A program made the position numbers and the translations under genes. Under the pieces are notes generated by a model that saw nothing but the letters and a program-made list of their open reading frames with translations, was not told where the DNA came from and searched no databases. Shown piece by piece: positions 12,629 through 22,944 of a stretch of 64,000 nucleotides of DNA. Origin of the DNA: Polysphondylium violaceum (taxonomy: Eukaryota; Evosea; Eumycetozoa; Dictyosteliales; Dictyosteliaceae); the NCBI GenBank assembly GCA_000277445.1, contig AJWJ01000020.1, forward strand, positions 1-64,000, read 5' to 3'. Each line of letters begins with the position of its first letter. Positions within the stretch are counted from its first letter, which is position 1.

Positions 12629-15600
12629 TTAAAATAATTTTCCTTTCCAAAAACCTTGCATTGCACCTTTTCTTGATTTTAATGCATCATTTGCTTTTCT
12701 AACTTCATCCGGTGTCAATGATAACATTGTGGTCAATACTGGCATCAAACTCTATCAAGTTGAAATAATTTTAAAAAACAATATTAATATATACAAATAG
12801 AAAATGAAATAATTATCAATAAATAAAAAAACTTACATCGGCATCATCAGTTTCAATAAATCTTAATATAATGTTCTTCAAGTAGGTTGGTTGTAAATTT
12901 TCCAATTTTATATTTCTTTCAAGATTTCTAATCTCCTCTTTTAATAATTTCTCTTGGTCAAAATGTTTTTGTTCCATTTTATCACTTTCATTGAGTGCAT
13001 ATTTTAATTGATTAATTTCATTTTGATATCTTCTCAATTCTTCATCTCTACTAGCCTGGGTGTGAGCATAGTTTTGTAATATATTTTCAACTTCAAGTGG
13101 ATCTAAATTATTATTGTATAGAGATAATATTAATAATACTGGAAATAATAATAATTAATAATAACAAAATGATAAATACTATTTTTTGGAACAGGGATTA
13201 AAGAATGCTTTTCTTTTGGAAGAATGCTTTGAGGAATAAGATGTTCAAGAGTAAAGTTTGATTTATGTTGTTGATTCAATAGTTCATCTGGAAGACCAAG
13301 GTTTTTAGCCATTGGTGATGGTAAAAGATCATCACCATTATTATTACTATTGTTGTAATTATCATCATCACTGCTATCATTGTTTTCAATATTTAATGGT
13401 GATAGAATAGATGCAGATGATTTCTTTAAGTTTTGATTTTCATGTTGATGTTGTTGATTATCGATGGGGGTGGCTGTATTTGTTGTAGTGGTAGTAGTTG
13501 TCGTTTTATTATCATTTGAATTTTCAAGTATTTCTTTTTCTAATTTTTCAATTGTATTCTTGTGTTCTTGAATAATTCTATCTTTTTCTCTCATTAATGA
13601 ATTATTATTTCTTTTGAATAAGTTTAATTGTGAGTTTAGTTCTATATATTTTTCTTCTTGTAATTTAATTTCTAAATAATAAATTAATACTTGTATTTTT
13701 TCGGATATATTATATTACATACCTTTTTCATAGTTTTCTTTTAATGCTTCAATTTCTTTTTCTTTCTCTTTATCATTACTATTATTATTATCACTGTTAT
13801 TTATATTATTATCATTATTATTTGTATTATTATTATTATTATTATTTTCTAAAAGCTTTTCACTATTATTATCATTTTCATTATTTCTATTATTATTATT
13901 TTCTAAATCAGTTTTAAGAGTTGATATAGTTTGGTTTAAATTTTTAATCTTTGATTTATAAATATTAATATTATCTCTAGTTTCTTCAAGTTCATCTTTT
14001 AATTTAGTCATCTCTCTTTCCATTTTTAATTTATCATCATTTAATAAAGTAATTTGTTCTTTTAATTGATTAATTTCAATATCAAAATTATTCCTTTGTT
14101 CTTCCATCAACTCTTTAGTACTATTTCTATTGTTACTATCATCACTATTATTTTCTTGGCTATTATTATTATTTATATTTTCATCTTTTTCTTGTTGATT
14201 ATCATCATCATTATCATTATTATTATTATTACTATTATAACCATCATCTTGATTTATAATTGGAGATTGTTTATTCTTGTTAATAGTATAATAAGCCTTT
14301 ACTTTATATTCATTATATTCATCTTGAAGAGATCTAAATTCATTTGATTTTAATGTCAATTGATCTTCCAATGATCTAATACGCTGAGAGTTATAGTCGT
14401 AATTACTCTTCATATCCTCGTAATCCTGTGCCAATGTTTCATTTAATGATTGAAGTGAATCTGTTGATTTTAATTGATCCTTTAATGTATTGATTTCTGT
14501 TGAAAGATCATTGATTTGATTGTTTAGCTCAACAATTTCATTTGATTTATCTTGAACCAATTTCTTTTGTTCAGAGATATGTTTTTGTGCGCCAACCAAC
14601 AAGCCTTTGAGCTTTGTTATTTTGCCTTGATAATCTTTAGTAGAGTTTAATTGAGTCTCGTCATTCTTGGTAGATTGTTCGAGTTGGGTATTGAGTTGTT
14701 GTTTCAATTGTTGAGTTTCAATCTCTTTTTCATTGATAAATGATTTCAATTGATCGAGATCTGCTCTCAAGCGATCAGATTCTTGTTTCATGTTGGCGAT
14801 TGTATCTTGATGTTGGTTGGATAAGCTGACAATCTCTTCTTCCTTTAGATGGTATGATGTTTTTAATTGTTCAATTTCATTTCTAAAATCAATGACCATG
14901 TCTTCCAATTCTTGTTTTTGTTTATTGAGAAACAATGATGTATTTTCTTTTTCCTCTAGGAATTTCTCATAAAATGATTCTGTCTCTACTTTGAGTGTTT
15001 CCAAGACATTCTTTCCTGCCTGCTCTTCTTTTTCCAATTGATCTATATAGTTTTTAATCTTTTTAACTGTACTAGTTGTATGTGACATTGGTGTCATTGA
15101 GGTACTGGTACTCTCTCCATCTTGTTGTTGTACAACATCTACTAATAATGGATCACCACCACTATTGGCAGATGTAAGGTTTGGTGATGAACACTTTGAT
15201 TGATCTTGATCATTAATACCCAATATATAGTCTATTTGTTTTTCTAATGGTAATCCTTCTAAAAATTTAAGATTACCTTTAGATATATCATCCTGTCTAT
15301 TATCATTGTTACTATTGTGACTATTCTCAACAAGCTGTTTATTTAATTCCTTTAATCTATCTATTTCTAAATTTAATTCATCTATTTTACTATTGTCAAT
15401 TTGTTGATTACTATTATCACTATTATTATTACTGTCACTATTACTATGTTGTTCTTTTTCCAATAATAATTGATCTCGTTCAATTATTAATTTCTTATTC
15501 ACGTCTTTTAAATCATTTAATTGTATGTTGAGATCATTTAATTTACTGTCACTACTATTGTTATTTGATAAAATGCTTTCCAATTGAATGCCAAGATTAT

Positions 15601-16039
15601 CTCTTTCAATCGACAATGTCTTTTGCGATTGTTGCAATTGATTGATGAGTAGAGATTTACTCGAGAGCTCCTCTTGATACATTGCTTTCTCTTTCTGAAA
15701 TCGAGTCATCAATTGCTCTTCGAGTTGATTAGACATCTTTTGTGATCGTATGTTCAACTCTGTGATTTGTTGTTGCAGCGATTGTATGATGGATGTGGAT
15801 GTTTTTTTTTGAAGTGTTGATTCCTCCTCGATCTGCTGCTGTCGTTTTTGGGTTTCGATGTACTCTTTTTTCAATTTCTTGTATGCCTCAATCACCTCTT
15901 GATACTTTGCCTCTAGTTTCTTGACATGTGCTGCTTGCTTTTTGATAAACTCTATCAACTCTTCACGCGATGCATTGTCGACATTTACACTCGTTCCACC
16001 ACCTCCACCGCTTGTATTAGTTGTTGCTGACGATGACAT
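12629..16039 (-). CDS. GRIP-domain golgin (long coiled-coil protein)
   Basis: Four exons: 13723-16039, 13180-13671, 12837-13138 and 12629-12751, giving about 1,077 residues. Nearly all of the protein is heptad-like coiled coil rich in Glu, Lys, Gln, Leu and Asn, broken by Asn/Asp/Ser runs. The last two exons together form a GRIP domain: YLKNIILRFIETDDAD is completed across the final intron by SLMPVLTTMLSLTPDEV, then a short basic tail ending MQGFWKGKLF. GRIP domains bind Arl1-GTP on trans-Golgi membranes, so this is probably a tethering golgin. The third exon may begin at 13138 (41-nt intron) or 13102 (77-nt intron); both keep the frame. Which mammalian golgin it matches cannot be told, since coiled coils diverge fast. 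It sits head-to-tail with the myotubularin gene, 243 bp apart, with a long A-run between them. Confidence 0.88.
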
Positions 16040-16257
16040 CTTTATATCTTTGATATCATAAATTAACCTTTATATCTCTGGTCGAGATAGATATATATTT
16101 GATGTGTTGGGAGAAAAATAAAAAATAAATTAAAATTTTTTCGCTTGCACATTCTAAATTTATATAACAAAAATACAACACGTGTTTTATTTTACAATTT
16201 TACCACCACCACTAGTAGTACTGGTGGTGTGCTTAATACTTCCTGTTATAGTGTATC

Positions 16258-16796
16258 TTAACTCTGTACCTTCTTTATTGAGACAGAAAGTAATTCAAAC
16301 AATGTTTTCTCAATAAATGCTGTCAATTGGGGAATGTCTTGGGATATACTATAACTGAGCATTGTTGGTACTTTAAATTTTAAAACTATATTTGTAAAGC
16401 ACACACACATTAGTACATATTTTACTATCCTGATATGGGTATTGATCATCTTACCTAATCTTTGCGACAATGTTGTAGTGTATTCACTTGAACTTGCCCC
16501 ATTTAAAAGTTCAGATGTAATTGGTAAAGTTTCCTATGAGAGTAAAAAAGTAATATATCCCGATTAATAGATATTTCAACAACAATCATATAGCATAAGG
16601 ATTTTACCATTGGAACTTTCATTGAGATATTTAAAGCATCTAGATTTGCATTATCAGACACCCAAACAAATAAAGGACTTGAGGCGTTTTTAAATATATA
16701 AAACATGAAATAAATTTTACTGTTTTCATAAACCTCTACAAATTTTTCAATGATCAAGTTTGTATCATTTGATATGATATCATCAATAGACTCCAT
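16258..16796 (-). CDS. PSMG4: Proteasome assembly chaperone 4 (PSMG4/PAC4-like)
   Basis: Three exons, 16608-16796, 16455-16533 (79 nt) and 16258-16385, splice in phases 0 and 1 into a 131-residue protein, close to the 123 residues of human PSMG4. The block [18 protein letters not shown] followed by [12 protein letters not shown] matches the PSMG4 pattern of a beta strand, S-LF-WVG, and LRNLAVAM. A conserved TLSQRLG and the strand [10 protein letters not shown] follow, as in the human protein. PSMG4 pairs with PSMG3 to guide early assembly of the 20S alpha ring. Sequence conservation in this family is weak, so the call rests on order and spacing of blocks plus matching length. It is divergently arranged with the p32 gene over a 201-bp shared promoter. 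Confidence 0.75.
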
Positions 16797-16997
16797 CTGT
16801 TATATATCTGTAATGGTGGTGTTAGTGCACTGCGTCCCGTTACTTTAATTAAATTTGATGATTGCAGATTTGCGTAATTTTTACAGGGGCTTATTATTTA
16901 CGTAAAAAAAAAAAAAAAAAACTACATTGATTTTATTTATTTTTTTGCAGCATCATTTTTTAGTTTGTCATTATACAGATACAGATAATTAAACACA
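16797..16997. promoter_or_regulatory. Bidirectional promoter between PSMG4 and the p32/MAM33 gene
   Basis: Only 201 bp separate the two divergent start codons. It holds a GC-richer core (GTGCACTGCGTCCCG, about 16826-16840), an A-run at about 16904-16920 and a T-run, the usual dictyostelid core-promoter composition. No specific factor site is claimed. Confidence 0.45.
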
Positions 16998-17957
16998 ATG
17001 TCAGCTTTAGGTAGAAATATCGGTAATTTCGTTCTTACATTCAGCGCCAAGAGAACCTCTTTTGCTACTGCAAACGGTCTCAAAAGCGGTCTTTTGTCAT
17101 GCTGTGGATCAACCTATACTCCACTCCCAAAGGACAACCACCACCATCACAGAGCCCACATTCAAGTAAACAGCAGCAAGAGCGGACTCAAGACAGATTT
17201 GTTCAACGCCAACAACAACACATTTGACTACCTCAGCGTCAGAAACTATGGCACCAACAACTTACAAGTTGCCCCCACCCCAAAATCACTCCTTGGCTCT
17301 ATTTGCGAGAGTGAAATCAACGATTTCAAAACCATCATCCCAGAAGGTAACGACATTGAAGCCTTTTTAGAAGAGAGCGGATTTGAACTCACCAAAGAAA
17401 AGGAGACTGCCTTTTTAAAGAAAAAGTTTGCCGATGGCACTCAAATCACTGTCAAGTTTGATTTGATGGAACAAAACGATCCATTCCAAGAGGATGACGA
17501 ATTTGGAGACATGGACAAAGAAGACCAAGACGAAGACCAAGAGGAAGACCAAGAAGAAGAGGAACAAGAAGAACAAGACGAAGAGCAAGAACAAGACGAA
17601 GACGAAGACGCCGAAAATGAAGACGGCGAAGATGGTGAACAACCACACGAACACTCTTTTGAAGTCCAACTCTCTAAAGCCAACGGTGAAAACAAACTCA
17701 CCTTTGGTTGCTTTGCTGCTCAAGACGGTAACTACACCATCTCTGGTTTCTACAAGGGTGGTTTTGAAGATATAGTCAACCCAGTCGATATTGGTGGAAC
17801 CTCTGAAGAATTCCAAACCAATATCTTATTATTATTAGAACAATATGGTGTCAATGAAAGATTATCTTTCTTTATTCACGACTACATTCACTCAAAGAAA
17901 TTAAATGATTACATTGATTCCTTCCAAGCTTTAAAGGATTTTGCCTCTGAAAAATAA
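16998..17957 (+). CDS. Mitochondrial acidic matrix protein, p32/gC1qBP/MAM33 family
   Basis: A single exon encodes 319 residues. The first 90 or so are basic, with Ser, Asn and His and almost no acidic residues, fitting a mitochondrial presequence. The family fold follows: the start of the p32 domain (SLLGSICESEINDF), a strand block with GTQITVKFDL, a very acidic loop of Asp/Glu/Gln at about residues 165-215, then the C-terminal half with SFEVQLSKANGENKLTFGC and a final amphipathic helix (NDYIDSFQALKDFA). p32 proteins form acidic trimeric rings in the matrix and support mitochondrial translation and respiration. The acidic loop is longer than in the human protein. Open frames on the opposite strand across this loop are shadows of its GAA/GAC repeats. 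Confidence 0.92.
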   Translation: MSALGRNIGNFVLTFSAKRTSFATANGLKSGLLSCCGSTYTPLPKDNHHHHRAHIQVNSSKSGLKTDLFNANNNTFDYLSVRNYGTNNLQVAPTPKSLLGSICESEINDFKTIIPEGNDIEAFLEESGFELTKEKETAFLKKKFADGTQITVKFDLMEQNDPFQEDDEFGDMDKEDQDEDQEEDQEEEEQEEQDEEQEQDEDEDAENEDGEDGEQPHEHSFEVQLSKANGENKLTFGCFAAQDGNYTISGFYKGGFEDIVNPVDIGGTSEEFQTNILLLLEQYGVNERLSFFIHDYIHSKKLNDYIDSFQALKDFASEK

Positions 17958-18181
17958 ATAAATATTGGTGTGGTATGTGTTTAATAAATAAATAAATAAT
18001 AATAGTTTTTTTAATTTATATCCTTTTTTTGATTGTGTGTGTTGTTGTTTTGATTTAGAAAGGAAGAATTTTATCTAAATCGAGTTTTTTATTTCTATTA
18101 TATATTATTATTTATAATACTATTTAAACAACTAGGTGTTCATTGTTTTTCATATTACTGTTATTATAAAGATAGATAATT

Positions 18182-18768
18182 ATGCAATCAAATATGAATG
18201 ATGATGATTCTTTTAATAATTTGCATTTCTCTATCGACCAATTATACTTTGGTTTTCATCAAAAGATTAGAATTGGTATTATTTAATTGACATGTTTATA
18301 GATATAAATAGATATTTTTAAATTTATAAATATAAATTTGTAGTACAAGTTTTATTAATATTAAATATAGAGAGAAACAAGCAAACTCAGTTAATGGCAA
18401 GAGTTGAATTTTTAGAAAATGAACTAAAACAAAGTTTGTCTAATGCACTACTTTTTATAAAGAGGTGTATTTATGAACTAATCTTTGTTTTTATATATTT
18501 AGAAAATAAAAGTATTGAGGATTTACAACAAATTTGTTTAAACGTTTCAAAGCTAAAAGAAGAAAGAAATATTAAAAACCAAATGCTTGCTTCATATCAA
18601 AACAATTTTAATCAACAACTCCAAGGTATCTATTAAATTTGATTATATATTTAGGTATCTAACTGTATATTTATTCAACAAACAAATCTATATATAGAAA
18701 ATAAAATGCTAATGGTTCAAAAACAAAATGGTTGGAAAGAAAAGAAAAACAATGATAGTGAAAAATAA
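18182..18768 (+). CDS. Small coiled-coil protein, unknown function
   Basis: Four exons (18182-18275, 18371-18433, 18503-18625, 18698-18768), all joined in phase 1, encode 116 residues. The first exon gives an acidic, Asn-rich start (FNNLHFSIDQLYFGFHQK); the rest is a single predicted coiled coil containing FLENELKQKNKSIEDLQQIC. The third exon is open upstream without splicing, but that reading inserts a hydrophobic stretch between two coiled-coil pieces; using the GTTTGT donor at 18434 removes it. I do not recognise the family. Small coiled-coil proteins of this kind are often subunits of larger complexes, which is only a guess here. Confidence 0.6.
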
Positions 18769-19143
18769 AGTTTGTTTCTTTTTAAAATGATTTGTTGTTG
18801 ATTATAGTAAATATACATATCATCTTTTATTATTATTATTGTTATAAAAGTATAATAAAATATAGATGATTAAAAAGAGAATAAAGAAAAGATTGTTGTT
18901 ATTGTTGTTATTGTTGTTGATTATAGTATTGTTATTGTTTTTGATCTGTAAAAATGTATTTGTTGTATTTCAGAATTAGATATCATTATTATTATTGTTA
19001 TAACGAGATGATCAAATACTATAGTAATAAATAAAACTGAATTTGTTGAAAATAAAAGATAAAGAATTATATTGTTGTTGTTGTTGTTATTGTTATATTA
19101 TTGTTACTATTACTATTGTTATTGTTATTACTATTATATCTCT
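18769..19143. other. Intergenic spacer between convergent genes
   Basis: The 375 bp between two 3' ends hold repeated TTG/TTA triplets (for example 18893-18950 and 19073-19135) and AATAAA-like sequences. No gene seen. Confidence 0.6.
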
Positions 19144-19487
19144 TTAAGAAGCTTGGGGAGATGATGTTTTTTGATTTCTTAATTGATGAAGTCTAGCTAC
19201 CTTTTCATAAATATCTTTAAAACTTTTTTCACCAAACTCCTAAAAAAAGAGAGAGTGAGAGAAAAGGTCAGTAAATTGTAAAATAGATATCATATGTTTA
19301 TACTGTGTAACAGATAGTTTACTTGAATAATAGGTTGTTGTAAAGTTCCTTTTATAATAAAATCTTCAATAGAACAGAAATCAGAAGAACTTGAAACTGA
19401 TTTGTCACGAGATCCCAAGATAACATATCCACCGCTTACATAAACAAAGATCCAAAGATTAGGATTCTTTTTAATTTCCCAAGCCAT
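19144..19487 (-). CDS. Small conserved-looking hypothetical protein
   Basis: Two exons, 19323-19487 and 19144-19239, join in phase 0 across an 83-nt intron with a GTAAAC donor and a T-run ending in TTTTTTTAG. The 86-residue product starts MAWEIKKNPNLWIFVYVSGG and ends with a helix (FKDIYEKVARLHQLRNQK) and a Ser-rich tail. It is not low-complexity, has no membrane segment, and its two aromatic-rich strands followed by a helix suggest a small folded domain. I do not recognise the family. The call as a gene rests on composition, clean splice sites and the position of the stop codon just after the second exon. Confidence 0.6.
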
Positions 19488-19888
19488 TTTTTATTATTTA
19501 TATATTACTATTATTACTAAAAGATATATATCTTTTTTTCTTCTTTAAGCTTTTGCTTTTTTATTTTGGTGATGCAAAATACACACTACTCACGCACACA
19601 CTCTCTTTTCTTCACCTCTTTAAATAAATAAATAAATAAACAGATATACACACTACCAAAGACAAGACAAATGCTAATAAATAAAAATTTAAAAAAAAAT
19701 GATGATCAAAAAAAAAAATTTTAATTTTTTTTTTTAAAAAAAGATTTATGAGTTGGTTGTGATGGAGTATTTACTTTTTGGTTATACTTTGGGCATTGAC
19801 CGATTCTATTTATTGTTGTTGTTATTGTAGAGTTTATCAGGTTTGAATCGATTAACAGAGAATACAACTGGCGACTAAAATGAGATAT
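19488..19888. promoter_or_regulatory. Upstream region of the small gene at 19.1-19.5 kb
   Basis: 401 bp between this gene's start and the ECH1 stop: A/T runs near 19690-19745, an AAAT run near 19623-19638 and a CA-rich segment near 19580-19600. No gene seen. Confidence 0.4.
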
Positions 19889-20860
19889 TTATAAATTATT
19901 GTGGAATATAGCGGCACGTTTTTCCATAAACGATGCAGCGGCTTCATTTAGATCATCAGATTTTAAGAATGCAGTGTTATGGAGAGCCACTCTTAATAGG
20001 CCTTCGTCAATTTTATGATCGTCTGCGTGATTGAGGATAAGCTTGGTGGACTGGGCAACGAGTGCTGAATTTTTAGAAATTCGTTCGGCCATATCACGCG
20101 CCTCTTTCATGAGGGTGGCTTGATCTGCATAGACGTGATTGACCAATCTGCATCGCTTTGCATTCTCTGAATCAATATCTTCACCAGTGAATGCCATCTC
20201 TCTGGCAAAACCAGTGCCGCATATCTTGGCCACACGCTGGAGTGTGCCTAGATCGGCAACGATTGCCAATTTGGTCTCTTTGATTGAAAATTTGGCATCC
20301 TTGGTACACAATCTAATGTCACATGCACAGGCCAAATCCACGCCACCGCCAATACAGTAGCCGTGGATAGCTGCTATAACAGGCTTTGAACATTTATTGA
20401 TTTTGTCAAATGCACTCTGCCATCTTCTAACCATTTTAAAGAGTTCTACATTCTGTACTGCCTGTGATTTCTCTGAATCGCCTTGAATCAATGGGCCGAT
20501 TGACACAAGATCCAATCCTGCAGTAAACATTCTGCCCTCTCCCCAAACAACCACCACTCTAATTGATTCATCTGATTGAATTTCATCCCACACTTTATTA
20601 AATTCTTATTATTATATGGTTATGTTAGTCTATGTGATCACAACACAAACAACAGCAGTAGAACACTACTTAATAGCATTAATAATACCATTGAAAAAAT
20701 CATCTGTCATTGAATTTAGTTTTTTGGGTCTGTTTAATACCAACTCTGCAACAAAACTACCTGGCTTAGGCTTATCTAGTCTGATGTATTCATATTTGTC
20801 AATCTTGTTTGGTATTGTACACGAGGGAGAGTTGTTTGTGAAAAATAATGAATTGTCCAT
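19889..20860 (-). CDS. ECH1: Delta(3,5)-Delta(2,4)-dienoyl-CoA isomerase (ECH1 type)
   Basis: Exons 20689-20860 and 19889-20604 join in phase 1 to give 295 residues of the crotonase family. The splice produces the expected run LNSMTDDFFNEFNKVWDEIQ. The oxyanion segment MFTAGLDL and the glycine loop GYCIGGGVDLACACDIR are present. ECH1 enzymes use an Asp, Glu, Asp triad; here these are Asp147 (GGGVD), Glu167 (IKE) and Asp175 (VAD), with the same 20 and 8 residue spacing as in rat ECH1. This separates it from enoyl-CoA hydratase. It isomerises 3,5-dienoyl-CoA from odd-position double bonds during unsaturated fatty-acid beta-oxidation. No N-terminal mitochondrial presequence is evident; the C-terminus HNNL is at best a weak PTS1-like tripeptide, so location is uncertain. 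Confidence 0.93.
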
Positions 20861-21130
20861 ATTTAATTAAATGTTTGTTATGAAAAAGTAAGAAATTAAA
20901 AAAATGAAAATTTTCATAAGAAATGTGCGTTTTTTTTTTATTCATTATGTGTTTATCTACAAGGATAAAAAAAAATACTTGGAGTGTTGTGTGGTGGGTG
21001 TAAATGAAGTGGAGTAGGTGACTTTTGGGCAAAACACACAATTTGTGTGTGTGGATCCAAAGTAGGATAAGAAAGGGTGGCAAAAAGATGAAGGCTAGAT
21101 ATTATCATCTTGGTAGGAAGAGTGATTAAG

Positions 21131-21418
21131 TTAATTGCCTTGGTTAACATCGATATCGATATCGATATCAACATTATTACCACCACCGCCGCCGCCACCA
21201 CCACCTTTGCCACCACCACCACCACCTTTCTTTCTCATGTTGAGATCTTGGCCTTGTTTTGGATTGTCTATGAGACCGCCATAAGTTGATCTACTAGTAA
21301 TTGTTTTTGATGGATTCCCCATCTTGGATAAAGAACCTTTGGAAATAGAAATGATGGTATTAGAAACACTATTCCTCTATGGATAGTAATAATTAATATA
21401 CTTACCAAAAATAGTCAT
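21131..21418 (-). CDS. Gly-rich mini-protein with a 13-nt first exon, paralogue A
   Basis: Exon 1 is only 13 nt (21406-21418, coding M-T-I-F plus one base); after a 69-nt intron, exon 2 (21131-21336) continues in phase 1. The 72-residue product begins MTIFGSLSKMGNPSKTI, has a central STYGGLIDNPKQGQDLNM, then a Gly/Lys tract, and ends NNVDIDIDIDVNQGN. It is 80-90% identical to its neighbour outside the Gly tract, and the 3' flanks are alike too, so the pair is a recent tandem duplication. The start resembles the hssA/2C/7E-type small proteins of Dictyostelium, but there are no cysteines, so membership is inference. Such families are usually developmentally expressed. Confidence 0.8.
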
Positions 21419-21813
21419 GTTTAATAATTGGTTATAATGTGTGTGTATTTGATGATGTGAACCTAGTGTGCTGATCAATTATGTCAGTCTGAAATGGAAT
21501 TTATAGAAAGTCTAAAAACATATTTTCTCCATTATCTTTAAAACCTTGATATAGGTATTAATTTAGTTAGACTATATTTTCTAAAAATGACAATATTTCT
21601 AAACTAGGACATCTAAACTGAATTTTAAATTAAAGATAAAGTAAAGGTGTTGGTATTTTAATTGAAATTTATTGATTTAAAATGAAAAGACCTATGGGTG
21701 TGTGTGGGTGAAGAGAATAGCATGGTGACTTGTCCAAAACAATTTGTGTATGGAAAGTAAAAGAGGAAGGAAAATGGTCAAAAACATAAACATATTGGAA
21801 ATAGATCAACAAA
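21419..21813. other. Spacer between the two Gly-rich mini-genes
   Basis: 395 bp. The part from about 21690 to 21800 resembles the region 20985-21110 after paralogue A (both have ...GGTGACTT, CAAAACA, AATTTGTGT, and a purine-rich run), showing that the duplicated unit included 3' flank. It also contains the upstream region of paralogue A. No further gene seen. Confidence 0.55.
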
Positions 21814-22072
21814 TTAACCTTGGTCAATATCAATATCAATATCGATATCAACATTATTTCCACCTTTACCACCTTTGCCACCTTTCTTTCTTCTCATGTT
21901 GAGATCTTGGCCTTGTTTTGGATTGTCTATGAGACCGCCATAAGTTGATTGACTAGTAATGGTTTTTGAGGGATTGCCCACCTTGGATAAAGAGTCTTGG
22001 ATAGGAAAAACAAGATTAGTATTTCTCAAAAGTTTGAGTTGAGTATCTATTATATTTACTAAAAATGGTCAT
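21814..22072 (-). CDS. Gly-rich mini-protein with a 13-nt first exon, paralogue B
   Basis: Exon 1 is 22060-22072 (13 nt) and exon 2 is 21814-21995, joined in phase 1 to give 64 residues. The start is MTIFNSLSKVGNPSKTI, the middle STYGGLIDNPKQGQDLNM is identical to paralogue A, and the tail is KGGKGGNNVDIDIDIDIDQG. The Gly tract is shorter (KGGKGGKGG) than in A, as expected for slippage-prone codons. The alternating Asp-Ile tail is coded by repeated GATATT/GATATC units and is shared by both copies. No signal peptide or membrane segment is seen. The function is unknown. Confidence 0.8.
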
Positions 22073-22944
22073 TGTATTGAGTGTCTAATTATATCTGAAT
22101 ATAATTTGAAAGTCTGAAACTAATGTTTGCCAAAGAGTCTGATTGTCTTTATACTTTGCCTATAAAATCATTTTTCCAACCATCATCTTTAAAAACCTAT
22201 AGATAGAAATTGTTTAATTAATTCATTCATTAATTAGTTATTCCCAAATATAGATAGTATTCTTAAACTAGGAGATCTAATCATTTTCAAATTATAAAAA
22301 ACATTCTCTATTGGTCAGAGAATTCAGTACTGATATTTTATTTTCGAATCCAAAAACGCTCATTGACAAAGGGAGATATTTTTTTTAAGAATTTAAATTA
22401 AAGATCAAACTTGTTGTTTTAAAGTAGGTTTAATAAATTTTGATTGTGCGGTGTTTCTTGAGTAAAATGTTTAATCTCTGTTATTTTTCGCCTTAACTCT
22501 CACTTCTTTTCGGCAGACACGGCTGTGATTTTTTAAAACTTGTTTCGGAATCGGGAAAAAAAAAAAAATGTGTAAAAATGAAAAACCTTTTCGTCAATCG
22601 TTTTTTAATTTTATTTTTTTTTAATTTTATTTTTATTTTTTTTGTATTAACTTCATTTTTTCCCCCGTTTACGCTGGAATACAAGTGTGTGTTTGTGTGT
22701 GTTGAATTTCAACTTTGTGTGTGATTTATTAATTTACTCATATCTATTATTTCAGATATAGTATAAAAATATATTTTTATATCACATTGTTGTTAGTTGT
22801 AACTACCTTTTAGTAATTTTAATAACTAGCAAGTAACAGACAGCGACAGATATAGTAATCGTAATAATTTGAATATAAATTCAATACAAGGATCATCCGA
22901 AAATAGATAATCTATTGAAGACTTTATAAACAGCATTCGGAAAA
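22073..22944. promoter_or_regulatory. Intergenic region upstream of purL and mini-gene B (divergent)
   Basis: 872 bp between two divergent starts. It contains a more complex segment at about 22460-22560, T/A runs at 22555-22650, and a GT-rich run at 22685-22730. The last 120 bp before the purL ATG are A-rich leader sequence. No gene found. Confidence 0.45.

Noticed and set aside
17415-17816. Long minus-strand frames across the p32 gene
   Set aside because: Mirror of the GAA/GAC acidic repeat; the plus strand has a clear p32 protein.
18434-18502. Unspliced reading through the second intron of the small coiled-coil gene
   Set aside because: It inserts a hydrophobic stretch (ELIFVFIYL) into a coiled coil, and good splice sites remove it in frame.
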